DNA of 64,000 nucleotides from JALZKA01 sp963725035 (GCA_963725035.1 CAVRWX010000001.1:186001-250000); one strand, 5' to 3'; numbered from the stretch's first letter, positions 38,758 through 48,247 are shown. Translations and numbers: made by a program. Notes: generated by a model not told the origin, from the letters alone.

Positions 38758-39908
38758 TCGATGACCCCCTCGCCGAGGTCGTCGGCACGGATCGCCGCCG
38801 CCTCCTCGGTGATATCGATCGCCACCGGGCACCAGGTGATGCAGCGTCCGCAGCCGACGCAGCCCGATTGCCCGAACTGGTCGATCCAAGTGGCGAGCTT
38901 GTGCGTCATCCACTGCCGGTAGCGCGAGGACGGCGAGTTGCGGACGCTGCCCCCGTGGATGTAGGAGTGATCGAGGGTGAAGCAAGAGTCCCACGCCCGT
39001 ACCCGCTTGGCCTCCTCGCCCGCGAGGTCGCTCGTGTCCTCGACGGTGGCGCAAAAGCAGGTCGGGCAGACGAGGGTGCAATTACCGCAGGTGAGACAGC
39101 GGTCCGCGACCTTCGCCCAGCGCGGGTGCTCCATGTTGCGGTAGAGCAGCTCCTTGATCCCGTCTGTGTCGAGCTCGCGGCCCATCTGCCCCGCGCAGCT
39201 TTCGCTGACCTCGGCCGCGGCGCTCTCATCGGCTTCCTCGGCGGCCCGCCCCCCGACCTCCGCCAGCAGCTCGCCGCCGCGCTCACTTCCTACCTCGACC
39301 AGGAAGCGGTGCTCGCCGTCGAGCAGCTCGGTTAGCGCGAGGTCGAAGCCGCTTGTCGCCTTCGGGCCGGTCTCCATCGAGACGCAGAAGCAGGTGTTAC
39401 CAGCCTCGCCGCAGTTGACGGCCACGATGAACGCGCCCTCACGGCGCGCCTTGTAGTCGGGGTCGGTATAGGTGTCGCCGATGAAGACACGGTCCTGGAC
39501 GCCAATCGCGGCGAGATCGCAGGAACGTACGCCAACGAACGCGTAGCGCGGGGCGGCCTCCAGTGGCTCCGTGTCGAATTGGATCGCGCCGTCCTTTGAG
39601 CGCTTCGACTTCCACAGGGTCAACTCAGGGGGAAAGAGGTGGCTCTTCCAGGAGTTTGGACCGACGTTGAAGCCGAACAGGGCGCCGTCGTCGCGTGGCT
39701 TCAGCCGGTAGGTGCCGCCCTCCTGCTCGTCGGTCAAGCCCTCGGGGAGATCCGCGGTCGAGGAGATCTCCTCGTAGAGGATCGCTTGGTCGCGAACCGT
39801 AGGCCCAATCACCGTGTACCCACGTTGCGTCAAGGCACCAAGCAGCTGATCGAGTTCGGCGCGACTGATCACCGCCGCTCGCTCGGGGTCGGCGGCGACG
39901 CCGCTCAT
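38754..39908 (-). CDS. Sulfhydrogenase-type 4Fe-4S beta subunit (HydB-like)
   Basis: 384 aa. Two ferredoxin-type motifs near the C-terminus, CLTCGNCTLVCPTCFCA and CVGCGRCITWCPVAIDI, preceded by the HydB core (FGFNVGPNSWKSHLFPPE, VGVRSCDLAAIGVQD, FIVAVNCGEAGNTCFC). Wires the FAD subunit to the small subunit. ATG 39908 overlaps the upstream flavoprotein stop. In group 3b enzymes this subunit has been linked to sulfur reduction; that activity is not shown by sequence. Confidence 0.92.
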   Translation of the reverse strand: MSGVAADPERAAVISRAELDQLLGALTQRGYTVIGPTVRDQAILYEEISSTADLPEGLTDEQEGGTYRLKPRDDGALFGFNVGPNSWKSHLFPPELTLWKSKRSKDGAIQFDTEPLEAAPRYAFVGVRSCDLAAIGVQDRVFIGDTYTDPDYKARREGAFIVAVNCGEAGNTCFCVSMETGPKATSGFDLALTELLDGEHRFLVEVGSERGGELLAEVGGRAAEEADESAAAEVSESCAGQMGRELDTDGIKELLYRNMEHPRWAKVADRCLTCGNCTLVCPTCFCATVEDTSDLAGEEAKRVRAWDSCFTLDHSYIHGGSVRNSPSSRYRQWMTHKLATWIDQFGQSGCVGCGRCITWCPVAIDITEEAAAIRADDLGEGVIE

Positions 39909-41458
39909 CCGCGACCGGCTTGGAGAATCTTCGTGCGCCCGCACTGAACGATGAGGTGGTCCATTCCATCGTCCAACGCCGCAAGGCGATCGCCCATCTC
40001 GCGTCCGGTCTGGTGCTCGATCTCGCGCAGCCAGCCGATACGCCGCTGCAAGTCGATGAGCGCATCCGCGGCGCTCCCGAAGCTGGGATCGATGCGAACG
40101 GCCGCGGCATCCGGGGCCACATCGGGCTGAATCTGCCGTCGCCACTCGTGACGCCGCGCCACATATTCGGGGGAGATCACGAGATTGAGCTCCTCGGCGA
40201 ACCCGAGCCACTTCAGGGCGCCCTCGAAGTCACCGACGCGCGCGTCAGCGTCCGCTGCCGCAAGCACGAGCGCCACGGCCTCGTCGTGTTCTGCCACGTC
40301 CGCCTCGGGCGCAGTCGAAGGCTCCCGGTCGACGAGCTGTTCCGGGGCGTTCTCGTCGCCGAGAGTACGCGCGATATAGGGACCCAGATAAGCGCCGGCA
40401 AGCTTTGTGGGAGGCCACCAGAGGGCACGACCGGTCGACGCAGCATCCCCGCCTGGGTCCGCCCTCGACGAGCGGAGAAACTCCGGCGCCCCGCCCGTGA
40501 TCAGCGCCCCGCGCAGCACCGGCTGAAATGTCGTGCCTGGCACGTGTGCGCCGGCGTGGGCCGCGATCGACCCGGCCGCGACGTCGGCTTGCTGCGCCGC
40601 CAGCCCGCCCTGCTTGATCGGAAACCAGGTCGCGTCGCCCGCGGCCCAAACCGCCTCGAGCCCGGCGACGTGCATGGCTGTATCCGTCTGCACGAATCCG
40701 TCCTGGCGCTGAGGAATACCGGGGAGCGGTGGCACCTCGAGCGCTGGCAATGCGACCGCGGCGTCAGTTTCTAGCGTCTCGCCGCCAGAGAGGTGCAGCC
40801 TGCCATCCTCGAAGCGGTCGGCGCGGCTCGAGAGCCGCAATGCGATACCCGCCTCCTCAAGCCGCGACGCGACCAGCTGTGAGGCGGCGCGGCCAAAGAG
40901 ACCCAGAGGAGCGGTCTCATGGGTGACCAGCATGATCTCGACCCCTGGGAGCCGGCGGGCATCGCACTCGGCCGCCGTCAGAAGAGCTAGCTCGTAGGCG
41001 GCTATGGACCAGCTCCCGGCTGGCGGAACTACGAACGCGAGCCGCTTCCTACCGGCCCGGCCAAGCTTGGCGAGGAGATCCGTGAAGCTGCTGCGCCCAG
41101 CCGCACCGCCAAACGTGATTGCGCCTGGGACGGCCTCGACCGGGTCCGCCCCGACCGCGATCAGCAGGGCCTCATATCCGAGCGAGTCACCTGAGCCGGT
41201 GGTGACCTCGCGAGCGTGCGGGTCGACCGACACCAGCGTGTCCTTGGTGTGCCGGGCACCGGTGGCGCCAACGACACTGTCAAGCTCGATCTTCAGGACA
41301 TTGGCGGCGCCAAAGGGCTCCGCAACCAACAGCGGCCGATAGACGAACTCGTCGCTGGGGCTGAGCAGTTCGACGTCGACCAGATCTCCGGCCAGCGCGG
41401 AGAGCGCCAGTGCAGCCTCGAGGCCCGCGACCCCGCCTCCGGCGATCAAGACGTGCAT
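39905..41458 (-). CDS. SQR-like FAD-dependent oxidoreductase with C-terminal extension
   Basis: 517 aa. N-terminal VLIAGGGVAGLEAALAL (FAD), SPSDEFVYRPLLVAEPF and VWAAGDATWFPIKQGGLAAQQ place it with sulfide:quinone reductase/NDH-2-like flavoproteins. The redox cysteine pair of true SQR is not visible. About 120 residues of charged helices follow the flavin domain. ATG 41458 lies 28 bases after the DUF2090 stop, and the stop overlaps the HydB-like gene, so it is the first gene of the tightly coupled hydrogenase block. A paralogue is encoded at 55125-56363, also beside a USP. Confidence 0.85.
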   Translation of the reverse strand: MHVLIAGGGVAGLEAALALSALAGDLVDVELLSPSDEFVYRPLLVAEPFGAANVLKIELDSVVGATGARHTKDTLVSVDPHAREVTTGSGDSLGYEALLIAVGADPVEAVPGAITFGGAAGRSSFTDLLAKLGRAGRKRLAFVVPPAGSWSIAAYELALLTAAECDARRLPGVEIMLVTHETAPLGLFGRAASQLVASRLEEAGIALRLSSRADRFEDGRLHLSGGETLETDAAVALPALEVPPLPGIPQRQDGFVQTDTAMHVAGLEAVWAAGDATWFPIKQGGLAAQQADVAAGSIAAHAGAHVPGTTFQPVLRGALITGGAPEFLRSSRADPGGDAASTGRALWWPPTKLAGAYLGPYIARTLGDENAPEQLVDREPSTAPEADVAEHDEAVALVLAAADADARVGDFEGALKWLGFAEELNLVISPEYVARRHEWRRQIQPDVAPDAAAVRIDPSFGSAADALIDLQRRIGWLREIEHQTGREMGDRLAALDDGMDHLIVQCGRTKILQAGRG

Positions 41459-41486
41459 CGAGCGGGGCCGGCGCGTAGCCCTGCGG

Positions 41487-42410
41487 CTAGCCGACGGACG
41501 CCTCGGCCGAGGTGTAGACCTCGACGAAGCGCAGGTAGTTGTCTGCCACCTTGCCGGCGGCATCCTCCCGCGACAGGCGGCCGTCCAGGAAGCCCGTGAG
41601 CGGCTCGTCCCAGATCGAGCGACCGATTGCGAAGCCCACGTAGCCCTCCACTGGCGCCCCGCTGCGGAGCCAGTGATCGACCTTGTCGTCGTCGGCACCG
41701 CGCCCGAGAACCACGCAGACGACGCGGTCGCGTCCGCCGGCTCGGCACTGCGACGCGAGCCGCTCGCAGTCGGCCTGCTCATCCACGCCCTCGATCTTCC
41801 AGATGTCGGCCTCGACACCGACGTCCTGGAGCTCGGCGATTGCCCGGCGCATCAACTCGGGCCGTAGCTCGGCGTCGTAGCGATCGGTATCGCCGTCCAC
41901 CGAGGCGAGCTGATCGTCCTCGGCCGGCACCAGAAGCTCGAAGAGGAACTTGCGGTCATGCTCGTGGAGCCAGTCCCCGAGGCGCCTCAGGCGCTCGGCC
42001 TGTCGCTGGTTCATCTCCGCGTCGCCGTCGGGGTTGTAGCGAACGAGGACCTTGGAAAAGTCTGGGTCGTAGCGCTCGATGTGGTCACCGAACTCCTCCC
42101 CGTACTCGAAGTCGAATTCTTTCTGGCCACTCTTTTCGACCGGCATCGCGAGCTTGATCCCCTTCGCCTTGGCCTCCTCCGGGACTCTGGCCGGTCCCCC
42201 GAACTGCTCGTCGACGAGCACCCCGGTCACCGCAGCGTCGGCGCCACGTTCGAGCGCGGCTTCGATGCCCTCGAAGATCAGATGCTTCCCGTCGGCGATC
42301 CGCTCCAGATCCTCGGGCGTCGGGTCGCCCTCAATCCCGAAGCGCTTTGTGAACGAGCCTCGGTGATCAAAAGCGAGGATGTTCAGGCTGCCGTCGTAGC
42401 CCAGATCCAT
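41487..42410 (-). CDS. DUF2090 protein, IolC C-terminal/aldolase-like
   Basis: 307 aa TIM-barrel protein of the DUF2090 family (C-terminal domain of some IolC proteins). LGYDGSLNILAFDHRGSF, GVLVDEQFGG, KLAMPVEKSGQKEFDFEYG and VLVRYNPDGD are typical. I start it at ATG 42410, where family homology begins. The frame is open further upstream into the preceding USP gene, but only because of an apparent single-base error near 42566, so the 651-residue fusion is not believed. Substrate unknown; a sugar-phosphate aldolase role is plausible. Confidence 0.83.
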   Translation of the reverse strand: MDLGYDGSLNILAFDHRGSFTKRFGIEGDPTPEDLERIADGKHLIFEGIEAALERGADAAVTGVLVDEQFGGPARVPEEAKAKGIKLAMPVEKSGQKEFDFEYGEEFGDHIERYDPDFSKVLVRYNPDGDAEMNQRQAERLRRLGDWLHEHDRKFLFELLVPAEDDQLASVDGDTDRYDAELRPELMRRAIAELQDVGVEADIWKIEGVDEQADCERLASQCRAGGRDRVVCVVLGRGADDDKVDHWLRSGAPVEGYVGFAIGRSIWDEPLTGFLDGRLSREDAAGKVADNYLRFVEVYTSAEASVG

Positions 42411-42502
42411 GAAACCGAGTCTAGTACCACGTCCGTCAGGGTTCCGCTCAAGCTGGGACGTAACGACGTGGACGTCGGGCACGGGGTCCGAGCCTTCGCC
42501 AT

Positions 42503-43442
42503 TCAAAGCGAGAGCTCCACGGCGCCCTCGTTCGCGTCGCTGATCTCGCCCCAGGCCGGCTGCTCTCGGGATCACGAGTACCGGACAGTGGGAGTCTTCG
42601 ATCAATGCCGCTGAGACGCTGCCGAGAAAGGTCTGTCCAAGAGGCCCGTAGCCGCGTGACCCGACGATCATCAGGTCATAGTCGGCAGTGACCTCCGGGA
42701 GGGCACCTTGTGGCGAGCCCTCGAGCCGGCGAGTCTCAGGCGCGAGCGCTTCCGGGACCTTCGACACGGCTTCGTCCAGGATGCGCTGAGCGTGCTCACG
42801 CTCAGCCTCGGTCATCTCGGCAAGCGGGAGGCCCGGCCCAACAGCGTAGGCGTTGTAGAAGTTTGTCTCTGCGACGGAGAGGAGCGCAAGTGTTCCGCCC
42901 GCCCGCTCCGCGAGCGAGATCCCGGCATCGAGGGCCGATGACGATTCCGGGGAGTTGTCCAGCGCCACGGCGAGCCTCATCGGCGGCCTGGCCGTCCTTT
43001 CCTTGTATCCCAGAGGAGCAACCGCCACAGCGCACGGGGCGCCGTGCAGTAGAGACGCCCCAACGCTTCCGAGGAGGATCTGGCCCACGGCGCCGCGGTG
43101 GCACGCTCCGATCACGATCGCCAGAGCGTCCTCCGCCTTCGCGACGAGACCGAGCTCTTCGGCTGCCGAGCGATGAGCCACCGCCTTCGCGATCGGATCG
43201 AGATCGCTCAGCTCAGCGCACGCGCGCGTCAACGCCTCGCCCGTATCCAGCTCAAGGGCGATCTTCAGATCGTCCCCGTGCATGAACCTTGGCCATGGCG
43301 CCACGCTCAAGACGACCGGCTGCGCGTCCAATAGCCGGCAAAGATCCGCTCCCAGGGCAAGGGCGTCCTCGCCGGCAGCTCGCCCGTCGTAGCCGATGAT
43401 CAGCTTGGGCTTGGAGCTGCCTCCGGTCGTCTGGTCGGTCAT
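42503..43442 (-). CDS. Tandem universal stress protein, one frame break
   Basis: Two USP domains, about 312 aa. Domain 1 ends with the ATP-loop variant GACHRGAVGQILLGS, domain 2 with the canonical GSRGYGPLGQTFLGS. After CPVLVIP an extra base near 42566 must be removed. The alternative frame then reads EQPAWGEISDANEGAVELSL, with strong G/C third positions, and stops at 42503-42505. Without the correction it runs into the DUF2090 gene. 21 bases after the single-domain USP gene, so part of the same transcript. Confidence 0.85.
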
Positions 43443-43463
43443 GGCTTGTCGCCTGGTGGGGTC

Positions 43464-43934
43464 TCAGCCGGCGGCTGCAGCTGTGCCCTCTGCTTCGGCC
43501 TTGACGGGCTCCTGGTCGGCGTCCGGAACGACGAGCACCGGCACGTGGGAGACAGAGAGCAGCTTGTGCGAAGCACTGCCCACCATCGCGCCTGTCATGG
43601 CGCCGTGGCCCCTGGTGCCGACCACGATCAGGTCTGCTCCGACCTCCGTGGCGATGCTTGCGATCCTGGATCCCGCTCCGCCAACGAGCATGGACGAGAC
43701 CTTCACATCGGCGTCTACGCCCGACTCAGCCAAGCGTGCCGCCTTTTCCTTCAGGGCCGCGATTCTCTCGGGCTCGTCGGCACGAATGTGGCCTCCGCCC
43801 TTGCCGATTGTCTCTTCGTCGACATGAGCGATCGTGACGCTGGCCTCGCTGGCTCGCGCCAGATCGGCGGCGACCTCGAACGCATGGTCCGCTCTCTCCG
43901 AGCCGTCCATTCCGACAACGATCTTCTTGAACAT
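43464..43934 (-). CDS. Universal stress protein, single domain
   Basis: 156 aa UspA-like nucleotide-binding protein. VVGMDGSERADHAFE opens the fold and VVGTRGHGAMTGAMVGS is the ATP loop (GxxG-9x-GS). ATG 43934 has AAGGAGG upstream. A close paralogue (about 60 per cent identical by eye) lies at 59083-59553. It is the first gene of a long minus-strand series through the DUF2090 and hydrogenase genes, 90 bases from the palindrome at 44025. Confidence 0.93.
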   Translation of the reverse strand: MFKKIVVGMDGSERADHAFEVAADLARASEASVTIAHVDEETIGKGGGHIRADEPERIAALKEKAARLAESGVDADVKVSSMLVGGAGSRIASIATEVGADLIVVGTRGHGAMTGAMVGSASHKLLSVSHVPVLVVPDADQEPVKAEAEGTAAAAG

Positions 43935-44024
43935 CAGATGACCTCCTTGGTCCTTCAATTGGGTACATCGGACTCTGATGAAAGACGTCGCTTTCGGCAT
44001 CGGGGAGCGCCCCTCAACTTGCTC

Positions 44025-44037
44025 CGTAGCGACCACG
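44025..44037 (-). promoter_or_regulatory. Candidate hypoxia-regulon palindrome, USP-hydrogenase promoter
   Basis: On the minus strand CGTGG-TCG-CTACG, then GAGCAAG; 90 bases upstream of the USP ATG at 43934. The plus strand has three CGTAG repeats at 44025, 44036 and 44049, possibly more than one binding site. Right half YACGGAG matches the sites at 54113 and 48309. The rest of 43938-44024 shows no other element that I recognise. Confidence 0.55.
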
Positions 44038-44062
44038 TAGCTTGGTCGCGTAGAGCGCCGGG

Positions 44063-44314
44063 ATGGCAAACGACCACATCCACGGCAGCATTCGGCTCGT
44101 GTTCGAACCAACCGAAGAGCCGAATGGCAAGGTCGCGCTCGTGACCGGCGCCGGGTCGGGCATCGGCCGGGCCACGGCGATCGAATTCGCATCCCGGGGC
44201 AGGCTGGGGTCGCCAGAGGAGATCGCAAGCGCGGTGCTCTGGCTCTGCTCCCCGGGCGCCGGCTTTGTCACCGGCCACTCTCTCGTCGTCGACGGCGGCC
44301 TGACCGCTCAGTAG
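44063..44314 (+). pseudogene. Short-chain dehydrogenase with large internal deletion
   Basis: 83 codons that read an SDR N-terminus (GKVALVTGAGSGIGRATAIEF, with the TGxxxGxG cofactor motif) directly into an SDR C-terminus (RLGSPEEIASAVLWLCSPGA, then GHSLVVDGGL). About 165 residues, including the catalytic Ser and YxxxK, are missing. The joint is in frame at about 44200. Cannot be a working reductase. Either an internal deletion in the genome or an assembly collapse. Confidence 0.75.
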
Positions 44315-44333
44315 TTCGGGCGTCGGCCCGCGC

Positions 44334-44910
44334 TCAGCTCGCCGCGGCCTTGAGCACGGCGCCGAGGACGTGAGCGGGAGTGTCCGCCGGCAATGCGACT
44401 TCTACATCCGATGTCTGCCGTGCCTTTGGACCGCCGCGTCGTCGTGGCTCCCAGTTCGCGAAAGAGCTGGAGCATCTCCTCGTTGTCCTCGAGGCAGATA
44501 GCCGTAAAGGCCTCCACGCCCACCTCGCGGGCCCGGGTCGCGAGTCGATGGAGCAGCTGCGTCCCGACTCCGCGCCCCTGCCATTCGTCGGCCACGGTGA
44601 CCGCAACCTCGGCTCGCTCCGAGCGCATGTTCTCCCGTACGAACCTGGCGACCCCGACGATTTCCTCGTCGGGATTCAGAGCGATCACGGCCTCGTGGGC
44701 GACGTGGTCGACATGTGTGAGGTACTCGAGGTCGCGCCGGTTCAATCGGTTGACGGGATGGAGAAAACGTCGATACCGCGATCTCGCGCTCAGCTTGAGG
44801 AATGCAGCGTCAAGGGCATCGGCGTCCGACGGCCGGATCCGGCGCACGGCCAGCCGGGATCCATCGATCGTTTCGATCCAATCCACGCTACGGAGCCCCG
44901 CGGCGCTCAC
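44334..44910 (-). CDS. GNAT-family N-acetyltransferase, one frame break
   Basis: About 191 aa. A GNAT domain with the acetyl-CoA loop VADEWQGRGVGTQLLHRL. GTG 44910 overlaps the FtsX stop (GTGA). An extra base near 44409 breaks the frame after KGTADI; removing it gives DVEVALPADTPAHVLGAVL and a stop at 44334-44336. The target is unknown. GNATs of this shape are sometimes fused to cNMP domains as protein acetylases, but no such domain is here. Confidence 0.83.
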
Positions 44911-47468
44911 TCTGCCTGGACCGCCTCGAGGACGTCGACGCGGGAAGCGCGCCGGGCCGGTGCGATCGCACCGACGATACCTACGAAGACCGCGATCACC
45001 ATCAGGACCAGGAGCTGACCCACCGGGATATCGAGCCCGAAGCCGAACTCCGAGAGCGACTCGGTCACGAGCCAGCCAAAGAGGATGCCGACGGCTGTGC
45101 CGAGCAGACCGCCGATGATCGCGGTGATGACGCTTTCGTAGCGGATGACCCGGCGCACCTGGCTCCGGGTGGCTCCGACGGCCCGTAGGACCCCCAGCTC
45201 GCCCGTCCGCTCGTGTATCGACAGGAAGAGGCTGTTGGCAATGCCGAAGATCGAGATGAGAACGCTCATGGCCAGAAGCGCGTACAGGAGGTACACGATC
45301 TGGTCGAGCTGACTCTCGATCGTGTCCTGGTACTCAGCTTTGTTCTCGACGGTGATCGTCGGGTAGCGATCGAGGGAATTCTTGACCGCCGCCTCCACGC
45401 CCGCTACCTCTGTGCCCTCGTCGACCGCGATCAGCATCGAAATCGGATCGCTGACGCTCGAGAGCTCCCGCAGGGTTCCGAGACCGGCAAGGGACCCCTG
45501 AAGGACCGTCGGGTCCCTGTAGATGCCCACGGCCGTCAAGGTGGCCTTCCCGCCCTCCGGCGACACGGCGCGGTAGGTGTCGCCAACGCTCAGGTTGTGG
45601 CGCTCGGCGAATTGCTCCTCCACGAGCGTTTCGCCCTTGCCGAGGGCGGCAACCAGGGAGTCCTCGCCATCAAGCCAATCGAAGGCATACACCTGGGGCA
45701 GCTGCGAGACGTCGAGGCCAATCAGCACATCGACGGCGCTGTTCGACGAACGGCCATTCACCTCGAGCTGGTCGAACCACTGCGGTACGACCGCGCTGAC
45801 CCCGTCGACCGCTTCGATCTCGTGCCTCGCCGAGGCTGGGAACGGCTGAAAGTCCTGCCCGTAAGCGACCATGTCGGCGCGCACCAGCGTGTCGATCTGA
45901 CCAGCGATACTGGACTTGATCCCAGCGGCGAAGACCGCGACGAAAACGACCAGACCCAGGCCCACCATCAAGGCTGCCGAGGTGACCGCGGTTCGGCCCG
46001 GGTTGCGCTCCGCGTTCTCGCGGGCCAGCCGCCCGGACGTCCCGAAGATCGCCTCGATCGGCTTGCCGATGGCGCCCGCCATGGGGCCAACGAAGTAGCG
46101 GGCGAGCATTGCCAGCCCGATGAAGCAGAGGATGCTCCCGCCGGCAAGCCCGCCGAGGCGGCCGTTGGCGGAACCAGAGCCGAAGAGACCCTGGGCGATC
46201 AGCACCGCGCCCAGAAGCAAGACCGCTCCGGCTACCCACCGGGTGATTCGCTGCGCTCGCGGGCTTGGCTTCTGTGGCGCCTTGGACATCGCGGCGATCG
46301 GTGACACGCGCATTGCTCTGACGGCCGGAGTGACGGACGAAACCATCGTCACGCCGAGGCCGACTACGAACCCGATCGCAATCGTGCTGGGGGCAACGAC
46401 TGCACTGCTGTGAGGAATGCCGTATCCGGACGCGTCGAAGAGGGCGTTGATGCCCGATGCGAAGGCGACGCCGGCGAGAATTCCGAGTGCGGAGGCGACC
46501 AATCCGATCACCGCCGCCTCAGCGACAACGACGCGCAGGATCTGGCCGCGCGTGACCCCGAGGGCGCGCAGCAGGGCGAACTCGCGAGAGCGCTGCGCGA
46601 CGGTGATCGAGAAGGTGTTGAAGATGATGAAGGCTCCGACCAGGACCGCTGCACCGGAGAGAGCGAGCAGAGCGGGTGTCAGGAAGGAGCCGATCTGATC
46701 ATTGATCTCGTCGGCCGACTCGGCGGCGTTCTCGCTCGCCGTCTGGGACCGCGCGCCCTTGGGAAGCACCGCGGAGACCCGAGCCGACAGGTCATTCGTG
46801 TCGACGGATGGGGCGGCGGCGACGCTGATGGATGAGACCTCCCCGTCGAGCCCGAACCATTCCCTGATCTGGTCGATCGGCATTGTCGCGGCGGTGGTCC
46901 CGCCTAGCGCAGCGCCGCCCTCGCCGAAGTCGAAGGTGCCGACCACAGTCACGGGCTTCACGCCGGCATTCGTGGTGAGACCGATCTCGTCTCCGAGCTC
47001 GACTCCGTTGTCCTCGGCGTTCTGCGCGAGGATGTTGATCTCGCCTGGCGCGTCCGGACGCTCGCCGGATGTCTGTTCAGTTGGATCGAAGCGCGGGTCC
47101 CCCGCGGCGGAGACGAACGCGGGAGCGCCCATCGTCTCGACGACTTCGCTGTCGACGACCAGATGGCCCTGAGCCGTGAGTTCGCCCTGAGCAGCGTCGA
47201 CGCCCGGAACCCTTGCCACCCGAGCCACGAGGTGTGCCGGAAGCGAAGGCGGATCGAACGCCATCTGTGCGGTGAACTCCTCGCTTGGAGTGACGATTAC
47301 GTCGATCTTCTCGACCGACTGCGCGGTGATGTCTTCGAATGCCCTGGTGATCTCGTCGGTCTCGATGAGGGTTCCCGCGACCATTGCGACGCCCAAGAGC
47401 ACGGCGATCGACGTCAGTGCGGTCCTTAGCTTCCGCGCGAGCAGGCTGCGAGTCGCGAGCCTGGTCAT
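44907..47468 (-). CDS. ABC transporter permease, FtsX/MacB type, two FtsX domains
   Basis: 853 aa. An N-terminal helix (LRTALTSIAVLLGVAMVAGT) precedes a periplasmic core domain, then two FtsX-type membrane blocks (one near RSREFALLRALGVTRGQILRV, the other near ERTGELGVLRAVGATRSQVR at the C-terminus). A second periplasmic region sits between them. Works with the ATPase encoded upstream (overlap of four bases). Family members act in lipoprotein, macrolide or peptide handling; cargo unknown. Confidence 0.92.
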   Translation of the reverse strand: MTRLATRSLLARKLRTALTSIAVLLGVAMVAGTLIETDEITRAFEDITAQSVEKIDVIVTPSEEFTAQMAFDPPSLPAHLVARVARVPGVDAAQGELTAQGHLVVDSEVVETMGAPAFVSAAGDPRFDPTEQTSGERPDAPGEINILAQNAEDNGVELGDEIGLTTNAGVKPVTVVGTFDFGEGGAALGGTTAATMPIDQIREWFGLDGEVSSISVAAAPSVDTNDLSARVSAVLPKGARSQTASENAAESADEINDQIGSFLTPALLALSGAAVLVGAFIIFNTFSITVAQRSREFALLRALGVTRGQILRVVVAEAAVIGLVASALGILAGVAFASGINALFDASGYGIPHSSAVVAPSTIAIGFVVGLGVTMVSSVTPAVRAMRVSPIAAMSKAPQKPSPRAQRITRWVAGAVLLLGAVLIAQGLFGSGSANGRLGGLAGGSILCFIGLAMLARYFVGPMAGAIGKPIEAIFGTSGRLARENAERNPGRTAVTSAALMVGLGLVVFVAVFAAGIKSSIAGQIDTLVRADMVAYGQDFQPFPASARHEIEAVDGVSAVVPQWFDQLEVNGRSSNSAVDVLIGLDVSQLPQVYAFDWLDGEDSLVAALGKGETLVEEQFAERHNLSVGDTYRAVSPEGGKATLTAVGIYRDPTVLQGSLAGLGTLRELSSVSDPISMLIAVDEGTEVAGVEAAVKNSLDRYPTITVENKAEYQDTIESQLDQIVYLLYALLAMSVLISIFGIANSLFLSIHERTGELGVLRAVGATRSQVRRVIRYESVITAIIGGLLGTAVGILFGWLVTESLSEFGFGLDIPVGQLLVLMVIAVFVGIVGAIAPARRASRVDVLEAVQAE

Positions 47469-48247
47469 GCAAGGGCCTTCAGGTGATCGAGGATGGCCTC
47501 GACGCTCATGCCCGTTGCGTCGTCGACGACCGTGCCGTCTGCGATGAACACGATTCTGTCCGCGATCGCAGCCGCCCGCGGATCGTGTGTGACCATGACG
47601 ATCGTCTGGCCGAACTCGTCAACGGCGCGCCTAAGGAGGTTGAGGATCTCCTGGCTCGAGACGGAGTCGAGGTTGCCGGTCGGCTCGTCGGCGAACACGA
47701 CCGCCGGCTGGCCGATCAATGCACGCGCGACGGCGACGCGCTGCTGCTCGCCTCCAGACATCTCGTCCGGGCGATGATCGCGACGGTCCGAGATGCCCAT
47801 GGCCGCGATCAACGTGTCCAGCCATTCCCGGTCCGGTGACTCTCCTCCGATATCCAAAGGCAGGGTGATGTTCTCCTCCGCTGTCAGCACGGGTAGGAGG
47901 TTGTAGGTCTGAAACACGAACCCGACCTCGTTGCGACGCATGAGCGTCAGCTGCCGGTCGGAGAGCTTCGCGAGCTCGCGGCCTGCGATCTCGACTGTGC
48001 CAGCCGTGGGCCGCTCGAGTCCGGCGAGGATGTGGAGCAGCGTCGACTTCCCAGAGCCGGAGGGACCCATGATTGCCGTGAAGGTGCCTTCCTGGAAGGC
48101 GATGTCGACGTCGCGGAGGGCATCGACCGCGGTCGGTCCCTCTCCGTAGCGCTTGCTGAGCCCTGACGCGCGCACCACACTCTCGCGGGGCACGCTTCCG
48201 TTCTCACTCACGTCAGGTATTGCCTGCCTGGAGGTTTCAGTTCTCAT
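47465..48247 (-). CDS. ABC transporter ATP-binding protein, LolD/MacB type
   Basis: 260 aa ATPase partner of the FtsX-type permease. Walker A GPSGSGKST, the signature MSGGEQQRVAVARAL, Walker B VVFADEPTGNLD and the switch THDPRAA are intact. Start taken at ATG 48247; a GTG within VSENGS is possible. No clear ribosome site. The palindrome at 48309 lies between this gene and the divergent USP gene. Confidence 0.92.
   Translation of the reverse strand: MRTETSRQAIPDVSENGSVPRESVVRASGLSKRYGEGPTAVDALRDVDIAFQEGTFTAIMGPSGSGKSTLLHILAGLERPTAGTVEIAGRELAKLSDRQLTLMRRNEVGFVFQTYNLLPVLTAEENITLPLDIGGESPDREWLDTLIAAMGISDRRDHRPDEMSGGEQQRVAVARALIGQPAVVFADEPTGNLDSVSSQEILNLLRRAVDEFGQTIVMVTHDPRAAAIADRIVFIADGTVVDDATGMSVEAILDHLKALA

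Noticed and set aside
39905..41458. Calling the flavoprotein a true sulfide:quinone reductase
   Set aside because: The catalytic cysteine pair is not visible; only general SQR/NDH-2-like similarity can be supported.
42411..42502. A further copy of the palindrome before the DUF2090 gene (CGTAA-CGA-CGTGG)
   Set aside because: Only the left half fits; the right half is not the complement and spacing to the start is different.
41487..43442. Novel USP-DUF2090 fusion protein
   Set aside because: Explained by one extra base near 42566; both genes have natural ends.
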